A DNA stretch of 64,000 nt from Bacteroidales bacterium (GTDB taxonomy: Bacteria > Bacteroidota > Bacteroidia > Bacteroidales > UBA932): positions 1 through 64,000 of the forward strand of contig VSOK01000003.1 in assembly GCA_009774765.1 (NCBI GenBank), given 5' to 3'. This document shows positions 26,478-35,445 of this stretch, piece after piece. A program made the translations under genes and the position numbers. The first letter of the stretch is position 1; each line of letters opens with the position of its first letter. Under the pieces are notes generated by a model that made no database searches, was not told the DNA's origin, and was given only the letters and a program-made list of their open reading frames with translations.

Positions 26478-27743
26478 ATGAAACGATTTCTAACAATTAT
26501 GGCGTCCGCATTGATGATAATCTCTGCGATGTCCTGCCAGCAGATCGAGACTCCTTCAATCGAATTTGCAAGGTCTCTCTATTCCGTACGCAATGAGGCA
26601 AGCACCGATATCACATTGGTCCTCAGCAAAGAAAGCCCATCAGACATCACTGTCCCCCTCTCATTTGCAAGTAAAGCCGAGCTCGGCACGGAATATACCG
26701 TGTCATCAGAAAACATCATAATAAAAGCCGGCGAAACAAGCGGAGCCATCACCCTCACCAACAACAGTCTCGGATCGGACGACGAGATCAGGATCTCCAT
26801 CAAGGAAGTCCCTGCAGGATACACACCTGGCTCACGGTCCACTACGATAGTTTCGCCAAGTTCACAACAGGCACTAATCTACTCATTCCAGTGTGAGAGC
26901 GCCGATGTTCTCGACAAATACATCGCAACCATCGAGCTGAAAGGTACTGTAACGGAGAACTTTACAGCCGCTGAAAGACTCTCCATTCCTGCCACGCTGT
27001 CAGGAGAAGGGGCATCGCTCGTAAGCTGCAGCGACGGAGGCAATTTCATTGTCGAAGCCGGAGAATCCAAAGGAACCATGACCCTTACCCTCAAAGACGC
27101 CAACTATACAGGAGCCGCAAAGCTGAACATAAACATAACTGAAGACGGAGCCTATATCGGAGGCAACACCGAAACAATGGAAATTACGGTAAAGGGAGTG
27201 CTTTCCCCTGCTGTCATAGCCGGAACCTGGGAATTCGAAGAAACGATAAACCTTGAAGAACTGGAAATGTGGTTTGAAGAATATGAAGATGACGCTTCCC
27301 TCCTTCCTGTACACAACGACGGATTCAGACTCACATTCAGCAGAAACAACGGAGCATATACCGTAACACCTTCAGGCGAAGGCGACTGGAACAATTATTT
27401 CAGAAGCTCGGCCATCAGCTGGACAAAACCGGTGAACACTCCTTCCGGTGCCGTCATCCTCGGAAACTATACTGCCGATGAGAGCAATATGTTTATCGCC
27501 GAGGTTGACACACCGCGCCAGCAGATGACATATTTCAGACTTGACAAGGTCAACAGGGCATTCAGTGCCGATACCGAGACTGCAGGAGCCGGAGCGATTG
27601 CGATGAGGCTCAGGAACGACGGAAGACTTGAAATCCATATCAGGGATTACAGCACTCCTCCGTTCGGAGAGATGTGGTGGGACGATGAGAAATTTGATGC
27701 AGACATGTTCTCATTCGCCTCTACTTTCAAGAAAGTGAACTAA
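26478..27743 (+). CDS. Surface lipoprotein with Calx-beta-like repeats
   Basis: 421 residues from ATG 26478: lipoprotein signal MKRFLTIMASALMIISAMSC, then two beta-sandwich repeats of Calx-beta/DUF4843-like type (SIEFARSLYSVRNEASTDI...GTEYTVSSENIIIKAGETSG; SLVSCSDGGNFIVEAGESKG). The C-terminal domain begins IAGTWEFEETINLEELEMWF. Such lipoproteins often sit after SusD as surface ligand-binding proteins. No catalytic residues are apparent. It is the last gene before a strong terminator. Confidence 0.7.
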   Translation: MKRFLTIMASALMIISAMSCQQIETPSIEFARSLYSVRNEASTDITLVLSKESPSDITVPLSFASKAELGTEYTVSSENIIIKAGETSGAITLTNNSLGSDDEIRISIKEVPAGYTPGSRSTTIVSPSSQQALIYSFQCESADVLDKYIATIELKGTVTENFTAAERLSIPATLSGEGASLVSCSDGGNFIVEAGESKGTMTLTLKDANYTGAAKLNINITEDGAYIGGNTETMEITVKGVLSPAVIAGTWEFEETINLEELEMWFEEYEDDASLLPVHNDGFRLTFSRNNGAYTVTPSGEGDWNNYFRSSAISWTKPVNTPSGAVILGNYTADESNMFIAEVDTPRQQMTYFRLDKVNRAFSADTETAGAGAIAMRLRNDGRLEIHIRDYSTPPFGEMWWDDEKFDADMFSFASTFKKVN

Positions 27744-27790
27744 ACGTCACAATGCCGCATTACGGTCAGACGGAAGCTGACAACGATAAG

Positions 27791-27828
27791 ACGCGGATGG
27801 TCCGGAAGTGATTTTGGACCATCCGCGT
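27791..27828 (+). terminator. Terminator of the Sus operon
   Basis: A perfect 13-bp stem ACGCGGATGGTCC / GGACCATCCGCGT (27791-27803 with 27816-27828) and a 12-nt loop. The trailing TTGTATGTTT is only moderately T-rich. Confidence 0.75.
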
Positions 27829-27858
27829 TGTATGTTTCAGCGATTTTACCTACATTTG
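27828..27858 (+). promoter_or_regulatory. Promoter of the porin gene with palindromic -7 box
   Basis: TTG (27828-27830), 20 bp, TACATTTG (27851-27858) is a consensus promoter. The -7 box lies inside ACCTACA-TT-TGTAGGT (27848-27863), a 7-bp perfect inverted repeat. The porin ATG is only 9 bp after the box, so the transcript would have almost no leader. Confidence 0.65.
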
Positions 27859-27867
27859 TAGGTTTTT

Positions 27868-30516
27868 ATGAGTAAATGGACTGGAAAAATATTGGTTCCT
27901 GCAATCCTTGTAGGGATTGCCGCCATCCAATCGTTCGGGATTGATGCCGGCAGGGCTCTATATTTTTTGCCTTGCCAGGATTCCACCGCACTTTTCCTGA
28001 ATCAGGATACCACAGAACATTTCATCACCGACTCCGTAACGTCAGATTACGGCATTCAGGATTCCATACCACCGCTTTCAGCAAGGGACACTATAGTCGC
28101 TCCCGATTCATTGAGGGAGACAGACCCGGTCAGATTCCGGTATTATGTCGAATTGCGCGACTCCGCCACGAGGGCACAGACCCGTGACTCCCTGATGGCA
28201 GCCGCTGATACGGCCGAACTTATGGTGCTGGACTCCCTGTACATAAAAGACTCCACGGACATAGCCAAGGCAGAATTTGACCTGTGGTACAAATCTCTGA
28301 CAAGGAAAGAAAGAAAAAAATACGACGCTGAAAAGGCTCTCCCGGCAAAAATAGCAAGAATGGACAGCATTATGCACCGCAAAGACAGCCTCAAGGCGGC
28401 AAGGGACAGCATAATCGAAGTAACACCAAGAATACTGGAGACATACGCAGTTGCGGATTCCCTGCAATACAAAAGGATACTTATGTGGGAACACGAACGC
28501 TATTTCAGCAACCTTGAACTGAAGCAGCTGGACACCACATACAATTACCATTTCAATGACTATCCGTTCCTTAAGAATGACGTCAACGCGTCATATCTCG
28601 GAGTAGTCGGGTCAGCTGCACAGAACTACAACTATTTCAAACGCAACGAGGAAGAGAATGTGGTTTTCTACACCCCGTACCAGATGTACGGATATACTCC
28701 GGAGAACCTCCCTTTCTACAACACAAAGACCCCTTACACGGAACTCGCATATTGGGGGACGCTTTTCGCCAACAAAGAGAAGGAAGAATCCAACATCAAG
28801 ATTCTGACGACACAGAACATCCTTCCGGAATGGAATGTGACCGTTGAATATCACCGCTTCGGAAGCAACGGAATGCTCCAGAACGAAAGCACGGACAACA
28901 GGACATTCACAGCATCAACAAACTATCTCGGCAAACGCTACCTTATGCACGCCGCGTATATCTTCAACCGCGTAAAGAGAAGTGAAAACGGCGGTATGGT
29001 GGACAATTTCTGGATAAGGGACACGACCGTGGACGCAAGGGAAATAAATGTAAACCTGTCCAATGCGAGCAACAAGATCACAAGGAACACCGTATTTCTC
29101 GACCAGTCATACAGAATCCCTTTCAGTTTCATAAACAAGAACGGGACACGCAAGGAAAGACTCCGGGCAAAAGTCTACAGGGACAGCATTTTCGCCTCCG
29201 GAGACAGCCTGGCTATAGAAAAGCTGCTGTTTGACGAAAGCAGAAAGGAAGAGGAGGCAAGGGACAGCGTCAACAGGAATATAACCACCGCATTCATCGG
29301 CCACAGTTCGGAATATTCCGTATTCACAAAACTGTATAAAGACCAGATAACCGATGAAAACGGAAAGAACTTCTACAACAACAAATTCTATATAAATCCG
29401 ACTTCAAGCGCGGATTCAATGCGCGTAATGAGACTGGAGAACAGGATATATCTGAGACTCCAGCCGTGGAAAGCGGACGGTATAGTATCCAAGCTCGATG
29501 TAGGAATAGGCGACAAGCTGCTGAACTACTACAGGTTCAACAGCCTTGACTATCTGGCCAAAGGCAGGAATGCAGTTGAAAATTCCGTATATCTCTACGC
29601 CGGTGCCCAGGGGCAGTATAAAAAATACCTCAACTGGGATGCCACCGGACGATACACATTCCTCGGATATGAGGTAAACGATTTCGGTGTGGACGCGAAT
29701 GTATCATTCAGGATGTTCCCGTTCAGAAAGGACAGGAACAGTCCTCTTGAACTTAACGCGCATTTCGAGACTACACTGAAGGAGCCGGACTACTATCAGC
29801 AGCATTTTATGTCCAACCATTACAAGTGGGACAATACTTTCAGCAAAATATCCACGACAAAGATTGAAGCCGCACTGGATATTCCGAGATGGCAGCTTCA
29901 GGCTTCGTTCGGATATGCCCTGCTCGGCAACAACATATATTACGGTACAGACGGAACCGTGCAGCAGAATACAACTCCGATGAGCGTGCTTACAGCGTCA
30001 CTTATGAAGAATTTCCGCCTGTGGAAATTCCATCTCGACCACAAGGCACTGCTGCAGATATCGTCAAACGAAAGCGTAATGCCGCTTCCTCTGCTTGCGC
30101 TCAACCTGAGATACTACCTCCAGTTCGATGTGGTGAAAAAGGTGATGCAGATGCAGATCGGAGCCGACGGAAGATTCACCACGAAATGGTATGCTCCGGC
30201 ATACAACCCTGTGCTCGGCGTCTTCCACAACCAGACTGAGACAAAATACGGAAACTGCCCGGACATAGACCTGTTTGTCAACATACAGTGGAAAAGGGCC
30301 TGCATTTTCATAAAAGTCATAAATGTCGGAATGGGATGGCCTAATGACAAGGCCGACTATTTCAGCGCACACCATTATATTCATTCACAGAGAGCCATAA
30401 AGGTAGGTATTTTCTGGCCATTCTATGTCCAGTCGGGAAGAAATGCGAAAGTCGGAGGGGGCAGCGCAGCCAACAGCGGAGGCACAGGCAATCTTCAGAC
30501 ACAACGCCAGCAATGA
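27868..30516 (+). CDS. Putative Porin_10-family outer-membrane porin
   Basis: 882 residues with an N-terminal export signal (MSKWTGKILVPAILVGIAAI), a long Asp/Ser-rich linker with repeated DS/RDS motifs, and a beta-rich barrel region (NASYLGVVGSAAQNYNYFKR, FYTPYQMYGYTPENLPFYNT, EWNVTVEYHRFGSNGML) ending GIFWPFYVQSGRN plus a low-complexity Gly/Ser tail. This matches Bacteroidales putative porins. Its stop overlaps the ATG of the transglycosylase gene by 4 bp, suggesting co-translation of an envelope pair. Confidence 0.82.
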   Translation: MSKWTGKILVPAILVGIAAIQSFGIDAGRALYFLPCQDSTALFLNQDTTEHFITDSVTSDYGIQDSIPPLSARDTIVAPDSLRETDPVRFRYYVELRDSATRAQTRDSLMAAADTAELMVLDSLYIKDSTDIAKAEFDLWYKSLTRKERKKYDAEKALPAKIARMDSIMHRKDSLKAARDSIIEVTPRILETYAVADSLQYKRILMWEHERYFSNLELKQLDTTYNYHFNDYPFLKNDVNASYLGVVGSAAQNYNYFKRNEEENVVFYTPYQMYGYTPENLPFYNTKTPYTELAYWGTLFANKEKEESNIKILTTQNILPEWNVTVEYHRFGSNGMLQNESTDNRTFTASTNYLGKRYLMHAAYIFNRVKRSENGGMVDNFWIRDTTVDAREINVNLSNASNKITRNTVFLDQSYRIPFSFINKNGTRKERLRAKVYRDSIFASGDSLAIEKLLFDESRKEEEARDSVNRNITTAFIGHSSEYSVFTKLYKDQITDENGKNFYNNKFYINPTSSADSMRVMRLENRIYLRLQPWKADGIVSKLDVGIGDKLLNYYRFNSLDYLAKGRNAVENSVYLYAGAQGQYKKYLNWDATGRYTFLGYEVNDFGVDANVSFRMFPFRKDRNSPLELNAHFETTLKEPDYYQQHFMSNHYKWDNTFSKISTTKIEAALDIPRWQLQASFGYALLGNNIYYGTDGTVQQNTTPMSVLTASLMKNFRLWKFHLDHKALLQISSNESVMPLPLLALNLRYYLQFDVVKKVMQMQIGADGRFTTKWYAPAYNPVLGVFHNQTETKYGNCPDIDLFVNIQWKRACIFIKVINVGMGWPNDKADYFSAHHYIHSQRAIKVGIFWPFYVQSGRNAKVGGGSAANSGGTGNLQTQRQQ

Positions 30517-31592
30517 AACCCGGGACAAAATCAATAATACGGATAGCAGGCCTGTCGGCAATCCTGCTTCTGCTTGTTCCGGTCAACGAGCGGAGCAGAA
30601 TCCTTGAGAAATCGGATTCCTCAACACCTTTCGGAGAAGGCATAATACGCTGTGTCATCGACACGGGGGATGATATGTACGGCAGGAAAGGGCTGAAAGC
30701 CGGTTTCAACTATGAAATGCTTACACGCTTTGCCGAAAGGGAGATGCTCCCGGTAAGGATCAGGGCAGCCCGCAGCGGGGAGAACTTAAGAGATTCGCTT
30801 ATGCTCGGAGCCATAGACATCCTCGTCAGGCAGATATCTGACACCACGGACAATACCGGAATGCACAAATCACGCAATGTGGACCATTACTGCGCCTGGT
30901 ATCTAAGGGAAGACAGGACTGCAGAGCTGAAGGATGTGAACATCTGGCTGGCGACATTCACCAAGAAGCGGGAATACAACGAAATCAGAAACAGATTCTA
31001 CAGCAGCTATGAGCCTTTCAAAAGGCTTGAGCAGGGCACTCTGTCAAGAAGAGTAAGTCCATACGACAACCTTATCAAAAAATATGCGGAGTCAATAGGA
31101 TGGGACTGGAGACTTCTGGCATCTGTCGTATATCAGGAATCAAAATTCTCAATCAATTCAGTTTCAGCACGCGGAGCTACGGGGCTTATGCAGATACTCC
31201 CCTCCACCGCAGCATATTATGGAGTCTATGACCTCATAGATCCGGAAGAGAACCTTAAAGCTGGAACCCAGCATCTCGCGCGGCTTCAGAAAGCGTTCCC
31301 GGAAAACATATTCACAGAGGAAGAACGAATAAACTTCACTCTTGCTGCATACAATGCAGGCGAGGGAAGGATATCGGACTGCAGGGCATACGCAGGCTCG
31401 AAAGATCTCGACACCACAAGATGGGAAGAGATAGTAAAGGTCATCCCTGAAATGAGAAAATACGAGATCACTCTTGAAGACGACTCCGTCAAGACAGGAC
31501 GTTTCAGAGGCACTGAGACAATCAACTATGTACAGAACATCCACAACATTTATGAAGCATTCTGTACAATATCCGGCGAACCGTCTATCTGA
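30513..31592 (+). CDS. MltF-like lytic transglycosylase
   Basis: 359 residues: one N-terminal hydrophobic segment (IIRIAGLSAILLLLVPV), a periplasmic binding-protein-like region about 40-160, and an SLT domain about 180-340 with the catalytic glutamate in LASVVYQESKFSINSVSARG, then GLMQILPSTAAYYGV and FTLAAYNAGEGRISDC. It cuts peptidoglycan between MurNAc and GlcNAc, leaving anhydro-MurNAc ends. The domain order is that of MltF. The stop overlaps the convergent permease gene by 8 bp. Confidence 0.88.
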   Translation: MKPGTKSIIRIAGLSAILLLLVPVNERSRILEKSDSSTPFGEGIIRCVIDTGDDMYGRKGLKAGFNYEMLTRFAEREMLPVRIRAARSGENLRDSLMLGAIDILVRQISDTTDNTGMHKSRNVDHYCAWYLREDRTAELKDVNIWLATFTKKREYNEIRNRFYSSYEPFKRLEQGTLSRRVSPYDNLIKKYAESIGWDWRLLASVVYQESKFSINSVSARGATGLMQILPSTAAYYGVYDLIDPEENLKAGTQHLARLQKAFPENIFTEEERINFTLAAYNAGEGRISDCRAYAGSKDLDTTRWEEIVKVIPEMRKYEITLEDDSVKTGRFRGTETINYVQNIHNIYEAFCTISGEPSI

Positions 31593-32751
31593 CCGAAACA
31601 GTCCTGACAGGATCCACTCTGGCGATAAACAGCGACGGTATCAGAAGAAGAAGCATGATTATGCAATATACCGCGGCATCGGCAAGCAGGATCATAGGCA
31701 GATCGATATGCACAGGAACGTATGAAACGAAATAATTGGCCGGATTCAGACTTATCAGACGGGTCGTCCACTGCACAGCGCACAAAGCAAGAGCAATAAG
31801 ATTGCCCAGAACCATTCCTTTGAAAACAATCACGGATGAACTTGCAAGGAACACTTTGGCTATTGAACGGTCAGTCATTCCGAGAGCTTTCAGCAGCCCG
31901 ATTGTGGAAATATTCTCAAACAGCATTATAAGCAGGCCAGAAATCATATTGAAACCGGCCACTATCGTCATAAGGACCAGAATGAAAAGCACATTGAAGT
32001 CAATAAGGTTCAGCCAGTCAAAAAGCTGCGGATACATTTCCACAGCGGATGATGACACAACCGGCTCTTCATCATCAGATGAATCATTGTAGGCGATGAA
32101 ACCTATTTCATCGGCCATCGCATTCATTCCGGATACAGTCCTGTACCTGTCTTCCAGCATCACCTCCAAAGCGGAGACCTGGCTCCTGTCCCATCCGTTG
32201 ACCCTCTGCAGATCAGAAATTCCTGCATATACCACAAGCTTGTCCTTGACATCCAGGATGCCGTCATATACGGACCGGACCTTGAACTTCCTGACCCTGA
32301 CATTTTCTCCCACGAAATAAGTCAGCATATCATCACCTTCACGCAGTCCCATCATAGAAGCAAGCGCGGAAGGGATCGACACTCCGAGAGTCCCGAGAGA
32401 ATCCCCCTGCTCCGTACCTTTGAGTATGACACCGTGTATATTTTCACCGTGTTTTACTATTCCGGCCCTATAGACAACAGGAACAATGGATTTCACTCCT
32501 GGCAGAGATGAGATATGGGCAAGATACGAAGGATTCCTTTCTACAGGGGAACTGTCACCCACAGGGTTCATATCAACAGGAGTAAGCCGTACATCACCTG
32601 AAAAAGAAGACAGACCGTCCCGGATTTCATTCCTGAACCCGGAAGAAACGGCCACAGCCACTATCACCACAAGAAAACTGACAGTGATACACAGAGCTGC
32701 GACTTTCCCTTTGAACCTGAGCCGTTTGGCTATAAACAACGAAACATCCAT
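31585..32751 (-). CDS. LolC/LolE-type ABC transporter permease
   Basis: 388 residues from ATG 32751 (MDVSLFIAKRLRFKGK): a first membrane segment (AALCITVSFLVVIVAVAV), a large periplasmic domain (MacB_PCD-like, about 45-250), then three membrane segments (FNVLFILVLMTIVAGFNMIS...) ending ARVDPVRTVSVR, as in FtsX/LolE permeases that extract lipoproteins or act on the envelope. Longer starts at 32841 and 32796 add 30 or 15 residues not expected in the family. No ATPase gene lies beside it. Confidence 0.82.
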   Translation of the reverse strand: MDVSLFIAKRLRFKGKVAALCITVSFLVVIVAVAVSSGFRNEIRDGLSSFSGDVRLTPVDMNPVGDSSPVERNPSYLAHISSLPGVKSIVPVVYRAGIVKHGENIHGVILKGTEQGDSLGTLGVSIPSALASMMGLREGDDMLTYFVGENVRVRKFKVRSVYDGILDVKDKLVVYAGISDLQRVNGWDRSQVSALEVMLEDRYRTVSGMNAMADEIGFIAYNDSSDDEEPVVSSSAVEMYPQLFDWLNLIDFNVLFILVLMTIVAGFNMISGLLIMLFENISTIGLLKALGMTDRSIAKVFLASSSVIVFKGMVLGNLIALALCAVQWTTRLISLNPANYFVSYVPVHIDLPMILLADAAVYCIIMLLLLIPSLFIARVDPVRTVSVR

Positions 32752-32869
32752 ATAGTCCGGAAGAATTTCTGAGCGTGTAAAGGTACGCATTTTCATACGA
32801 TTCCGGCAAAAAGCCGCATTTATTTCGGGAAAAATCCGCATCTTTGCAGACTTTTAACTTTTTTCAGAT

Positions 32870-33553
32870 ATGAAAAACACATACAAAAATATCATAATAA
32901 GATATTCAGTCGCGACCGCAGGACTGGTACTTGTCGCCATCGGAGTCGCATTGTCAATCATTTCCGATCTTGGAACATCACCGATATCATGCCTTCCTTA
33001 CGTTCTGTCATTGTGGGGAGGGCTCACGGTTGGAGAATTCACGGCACTGATGCACCTGTTCTTCATAATCCTGCAGATAATCCTGCTGAGAAGAAGATTC
33101 AGGATGGAAAACCTTATGCAGATCCTGGCCGCCGTAGTATTCGGAGGACTTACAGACCTTGCGATATGGGGCACTTCCTGGATTGTCGCCGCTACATACA
33201 CAGGAAAAGCATCCCTTATGCTGCTGTCCATCGTGATAACGGCAGCAGGAATCAGCATTGAAGTACGAGCACACGCCTGGATGCTTGCAGGAGAGATGAC
33301 AGTTGCAGCCATATCAGACGTTACCGGATATAAATTCAGAAATGTCAAGATAATATTCGATGTGGTCCTCGTGGCGATTTCAGCCATAACTGCGTATATC
33401 ATATTCAGAAATCCGATCGGCAACGGCACTGAAGTGGTCATAAGGGAAGGCACGCTCGCATCCGCCCTCCTGACAGGACTGTTCATGAAATTCATCGATC
33501 CTGTTACAGAAAAGATATTCGGCGGAATAATCGACAGGTATCAGGACAGATGA
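32870..33553 (+). CDS. YczE/YyaS/YitT-family membrane protein
   Basis: 227 residues with about five membrane segments and the family opening GLVLVAIGVALSIISDLGTS followed by PISCLPYVLS. Transport role presumed, substrate unknown. The stop overlaps the ATG of the next gene (33550) by 4 bp. A CATCTTTG box about 24 bp upstream may be its promoter. Confidence 0.75.
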   Translation: MKNTYKNIIIRYSVATAGLVLVAIGVALSIISDLGTSPISCLPYVLSLWGGLTVGEFTALMHLFFIILQIILLRRRFRMENLMQILAAVVFGGLTDLAIWGTSWIVAATYTGKASLMLLSIVITAAGISIEVRAHAWMLAGEMTVAAISDVTGYKFRNVKIIFDVVLVAISAITAYIIFRNPIGNGTEVVIREGTLASALLTGLFMKFIDPVTEKIFGGIIDRYQDR

Positions 33554-34509
33554 GCCCCATCAGATTCATAAAAGACTGGATGCTTCCACTGTCTATGACA
33601 AGCGGAGTCCTTATATATCTGATTTACATCAACATACCGGTTCTCGCCCCTGCCGGGCCATACCTGCACAGGACTGTGACCATACTACAGCCGCTGCTTC
33701 TGTTCATTATGCTTTTTCTGACATTCTGCCGTATAACCCCCAAAGATATAAGGCCGAGGAAATGGCATAGAGGACTGTTGCTTTTCCAGTCATCCATATT
33801 TGTCGGACTTGCCGTGCTCCTTAGACTTCTGCCGGACTTTCACGGAAGCGTACTGATTGAAAGCGCGATGCTCTGCATAATATGTCCGACCGCCACTGCG
33901 GCAGCCGTCGTGACAGGCAGGCTCGGAGGCGATATTTCAGGACTGACGGCATATATAATCCTGATAAACCTGACGGCCGCCATACTCGTGCCGGCATTCG
34001 TACCGATAGTCCATCCTGTGGAGGGAATTACATTCTTTACAGCTTTCAGTATGATTATGGCAAAGGTCTTCCCGCTGCTGATATGCCCATGTCTGCTTGC
34101 ATGGATAGTAAGATACCTTATGCCGAAACTCCACCGCAGAATAATGAGGTACGACAATCTGGCATTCTACATCTGGGGATTCAGCCTCATGCTGGCGATC
34201 CTGATGACCACCCGCTCGATAGTGCACAGCACAGTACCTGTCATATATATGATAGGAATAGCAGCCGTATCACTGGTATGCTGCGTCATACAGTTCTGGA
34301 CAGGACGGAAAATCGGAAAACTTTACGGGGCGCATATCACCGCAGGACAGTCGCTCGGGCAGAAGAACACCGTATTCGCAATCTGGATGGGATACACATT
34401 CATGACCCCTGTAACTTCAATTGCAGGAGGATTCTACAGCATCTGGCACAACGCCTACAATTCCTGGCAGCTGTACAGGAAAAGGAAAGAAAAACAGGAA
34501 AGCCTATAA
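33550..34509 (+). CDS. BASS-family (bile acid:sodium symporter-like) transporter
   Basis: 319 residues and about nine membrane segments. A crossover-like motif CIICPTATAAAVVTGRLGGD near residue 118 and a second AHITAGQSLGQKNTVFAIWM near 262 match the BASS fold. It is translated together with the YczE-like gene. Substrate unknown. The 3' end overlaps the convergent TPR gene by 6 bp. Confidence 0.75.
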   Translation: MSPIRFIKDWMLPLSMTSGVLIYLIYINIPVLAPAGPYLHRTVTILQPLLLFIMLFLTFCRITPKDIRPRKWHRGLLLFQSSIFVGLAVLLRLLPDFHGSVLIESAMLCIICPTATAAAVVTGRLGGDISGLTAYIILINLTAAILVPAFVPIVHPVEGITFFTAFSMIMAKVFPLLICPCLLAWIVRYLMPKLHRRIMRYDNLAFYIWGFSLMLAILMTTRSIVHSTVPVIYMIGIAAVSLVCCVIQFWTGRKIGKLYGAHITAGQSLGQKNTVFAIWMGYTFMTPVTSIAGGFYSIWHNAYNSWQLYRKRKEKQESL

Positions 34510-35445
34510 AAGATCAAGCCGTGTCTGGGCAGACATCCTCTCAGTCTCGTCAGGAGTACATCTGACAAGCATAGGAAGGTATTTCTTCTCCAGCTTAAGA
34601 TTCTTCTGACGTCGGCTCAGAAGTACGCAGTTCTTTATTGCAGTATAGTCGTCAGGATTGATTTTCAATACCTTGTTGTAATATTTCAGAGCCTTTTTGT
34701 AGTCTTTCTGAGCTACAAGATAATAGGAGCCTATATTTGAGAGAAAGACCGTGGAATTCGGATTCACAGCAAGCATCTTCTCGGAAAGGGCCTTGAATGT
34801 CTCGTACGATGAATCGGAAGCGATATTGTAGAATACAAATCCGTATTCCTGCACAGCACCTTCAAAGAACTCGTCATCCACATCTTCTTCCCCGAACTTC
34901 CATCCATCCTTTGAAGCATAGTAATCATCGATTATACCGCTCAGACAGGCGAATGCCATATCCGGACTCTCCTTCTCGTATGCAGTCAGAGCGGCCGCCT
35001 TCATAAACCGTATGTCAAGGGCTTTCGGGAACAGGCTTATCGCCTTGTCGAGATTTTTCAGCGCGATGGAGAAAAGCGAATCATCATAATTCGTCTCTTC
35101 AAAATAATTTATCTCGGCTCCTGTGGAGTCCTTCAATGCAAAAAGCGGCTCATTCCCGAGATAGCGTCTTCCGGGCTTCTGCACCACTGCACTGGACTGC
35201 GATTTGGTAAGGTAATAGCTATATTTGGCAAGCAGCAGCTTGCGGTTGTCCGGATCAACCTGTTCCCAGTTGTCAAGTACGGTCTCGACACCGACCCCTG
35301 CATACCCGAGCTTTGAAACAAGCATATCATACTTCTGGGCGAATTTGTCGGAAGCTCCGGATATATCCTGACCGTCCTGCGCATACGACACCGCGAAGGC
35401 GCAGCATGCAAGCAGCGTAAAAATCATCTTTTTCATATCATTCAT
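34504..35445 (-). CDS. Secreted TPR-repeat protein
   Basis: 313 residues with a signal peptide (MKKMIFTLLACCAFAVSYAQ). TPR units are seen at SIALKNLDKAISLFPKALDI near residue 127 and YKKALKYYNKVLKINPDDY near 255. ATG 35445 overlaps the stop of the upstream methyltransferase gene; ATG 35436 is an alternative that begins directly with the signal peptide. Likely periplasmic; partners unknown. Confidence 0.75.
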   Translation of the reverse strand: MNDMKKMIFTLLACCAFAVSYAQDGQDISGASDKFAQKYDMLVSKLGYAGVGVETVLDNWEQVDPDNRKLLLAKYSYYLTKSQSSAVVQKPGRRYLGNEPLFALKDSTGAEINYFEETNYDDSLFSIALKNLDKAISLFPKALDIRFMKAAALTAYEKESPDMAFACLSGIIDDYYASKDGWKFGEEDVDDEFFEGAVQEYGFVFYNIASDSSYETFKALSEKMLAVNPNSTVFLSNIGSYYLVAQKDYKKALKYYNKVLKINPDDYTAIKNCVLLSRRQKNLKLEKKYLPMLVRCTPDETERMSAQTRLDLL

